Below, in pieces: positions 5,220 to 5,562 of a stretch of DNA of 5,562 nucleotides (position 1 is the stretch's first letter; every line of letters begins with the position of its first letter). The notes under the pieces are model-generated. The model saw only the letters and a list, made by a program, of their open reading frames with translations. It searched no databases and was not told the DNA's origin. A program made the position numbers and the translations under genes. The stretch comes from an uncultured Clostridia bacterium (GTDB lineage Bacteria > Bacillota > Clostridia > Christensenellales > UBA1242): assembly GCA_937911885.1 (NCBI GenBank), contig CALDPW010000071.1:1-5562 (forward strand), read 5' to 3'.

Positions 5220-5447
5220 AAATAAAACATATTTGTTATAAAAGTCTTAATTGCAAGTAGCTGACGAGATTACTATGTTTCAGTGGGGTTCGTATGAAAT
5301 ATATTGATTTAAAACGATTATCACTTTTATTATAAGATAATGAAATTTTTATTTGTAGAACTAAACTGCTGATAATAAGCACGTTTTTGTTACTGACAAT
5401 TATATCATATTTAAAAATCATTTACATCTTTTATTTATATAAATGTA
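5220..5447. other. Intergenic spacer with a possible folded RNA element, no gene recognised
   Basis: No believable coding frame lies here on either strand. Seen: TTGTTATAAAAGT (5233-5245) can pair with ACTTTTATTATAA (5323-5335) at 12 of 13 positions in plus-strand RNA (one G-U, one U-U mismatch). The second arm is also the exact 13-nt loop of a hairpin ATTATC/GATAAT (5317-5322 and 5336-5341), a pseudoknot-like arrangement. Between them is a comparatively GC-rich patch, about 5255-5293. On the minus strand, TGATATAAT (5407-5399) is a perfect extended -10. Role unknown; it could be a 3'-UTR structure of ttcA, a small RNA or decayed sequence. Confidence 0.3.
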
Positions 5448-5481
5448 AAATAGCGTCTAGATTTAAATCTAGACGCTATTT
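5448..5481. terminator. Perfect 34-bp palindrome, probable bidirectional terminator
   Basis: The arms 5448-5464 and 5465-5481 are exact reverse complements, folding into a stem of about 15 bp with a 4-nt loop at the centre TTTAAA; the core arm is TAGCGTCTAGA. On the minus strand it begins 9 nt after the stop at 5490 and is followed by a T-rich stretch. On the plus strand it is followed by ATTTTCTCTTATTTTG. It most likely ends the minus-strand gene at the right edge and any readthrough from ttcA. Confidence 0.8.
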
Positions 5482-5489
5482 ATTTTCTC

Positions 5490-5562
5490 TTATTTTGTTT
5501 TTCTTGTTTCTAATTTATATATTCCAAATGCAATTACCGTTCCTATTGATGCAGTTATTAAT
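5490..5562 (-). CDS. C-terminal 23 codons of a probable membrane protein (5' end outside window)
   Basis: A minus-strand frame enters from the right edge and stops with TAA at 5492-5490. The visible end reads LITASIGTVIAFGIYKLETR followed by KTK. That is one hydrophobic helix and then a short basic tail, as in proteins whose last membrane helix has its C-terminus in the cytoplasm. Support comes from the strong terminator immediately downstream. Too little is visible to name a family. Confidence 0.6.
   Translation of the reverse strand, partial: LITASIGTVIAFGIYKLETRKTK

Noticed and set aside
5260..5300. CTGACGAG followed by GAAA, like a hammerhead ribozyme core
   Set aside because: The segment between them does not form stem II and no matching stem III cleavage site is seen.
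5294..5335. Plus-strand 13-residue frame ending LSLLL, possible leader peptide
   Set aside because: It has a weak GGGG upstream, but no plus-strand gene follows that an attenuator could control.
5236..5421. Minus-strand 61-codon frame in the spacer after ttcA
   Set aside because: No Shine-Dalgarno, no recognisable domain, unusual composition, and it lies over the possible structured element.
1..5562. CRISPR array, tRNA, rRNA, transposase or insertion-sequence ends
   Set aside because: I looked for regularly spaced repeats, cloverleaf sequences and paired terminal repeats with target duplications, and found none.

Overview
The window appears to join DNA from two different kinds of bacteria. 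Positions 1 to about 1180 look like Bacteroidota DNA. They hold the N-terminal 323 codons of an ABC-F ATPase (minus strand) at roughly 45-48% GC by eye. Its promoter is a perfect Bacteroides-type pair (TTTG, 19 bp, TACCTTTG). Divergent to it lies a near-consensus sigma-54 promoter with a cluster of TGACA/TGTCA half-sites upstream. From about 1237 onward the DNA is very AT-rich (around 27-32% GC in lines I sampled). It has strong AGGAG/GGAG Shine-Dalgarno sites, TTGACA/TATAAT-like or extended -10 promoters, and proteins of Bacillota (Firmicutes) type. The sigma-54 promoter points at a Bacillota-type gene that lacks the Shine-Dalgarno every other complete gene here has. I therefore suspect a chimeric assembly join, or less likely a recent transfer junction, between about 1178 and 1240.

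Layout of the Bacillota-like part. A small two-helix membrane protein with a zinc ribbon (1237-1557, +) converges on a three-gene minus-strand operon: coaE (3208-2630), coaD (2633-2163) and an unrecognised gene (2141-1611). A bidirectional terminator at 1566-1598 sits between them. coaE and coaD overlap by ATGA and encode the last two steps of coenzyme A synthesis. The operon has a good sigma-70-type promoter at 3236-3264. Divergent from it on the plus strand come a CYTH-domain phosphohydrolase/cyclase-like protein (3370-3921), a short MazG-like pyrophosphohydrolase (4021-4320) and a TtcA-family tRNA thiolation protein with a TTG start (4383-5219). The CYTH and ttcA genes each follow the same sequence, GTGTTATACT, an extended -10 promoter without a -35 box.

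The 270 bp after ttcA hold no convincing gene. They contain a possible structured element (5233-5341) and a perfect 34-bp palindrome (5448-5481) that probably terminates a minus-strand membrane-protein gene entering from the right edge, of which only 23 codons are visible.

Functionally the right-hand part is housekeeping: cofactor synthesis, triphosphate/nucleotide handling and tRNA modification. I see no CRISPR array, tRNA, rRNA, transposase or defence operon. The most interesting points are the inter-phylum join with its stranded sigma-54 promoter, the coupled coaE-coaD pair, the divergent CoaE, the VirD4-like degenerate protein, the shared extended -10 motif, and the unexplained spacer after ttcA.
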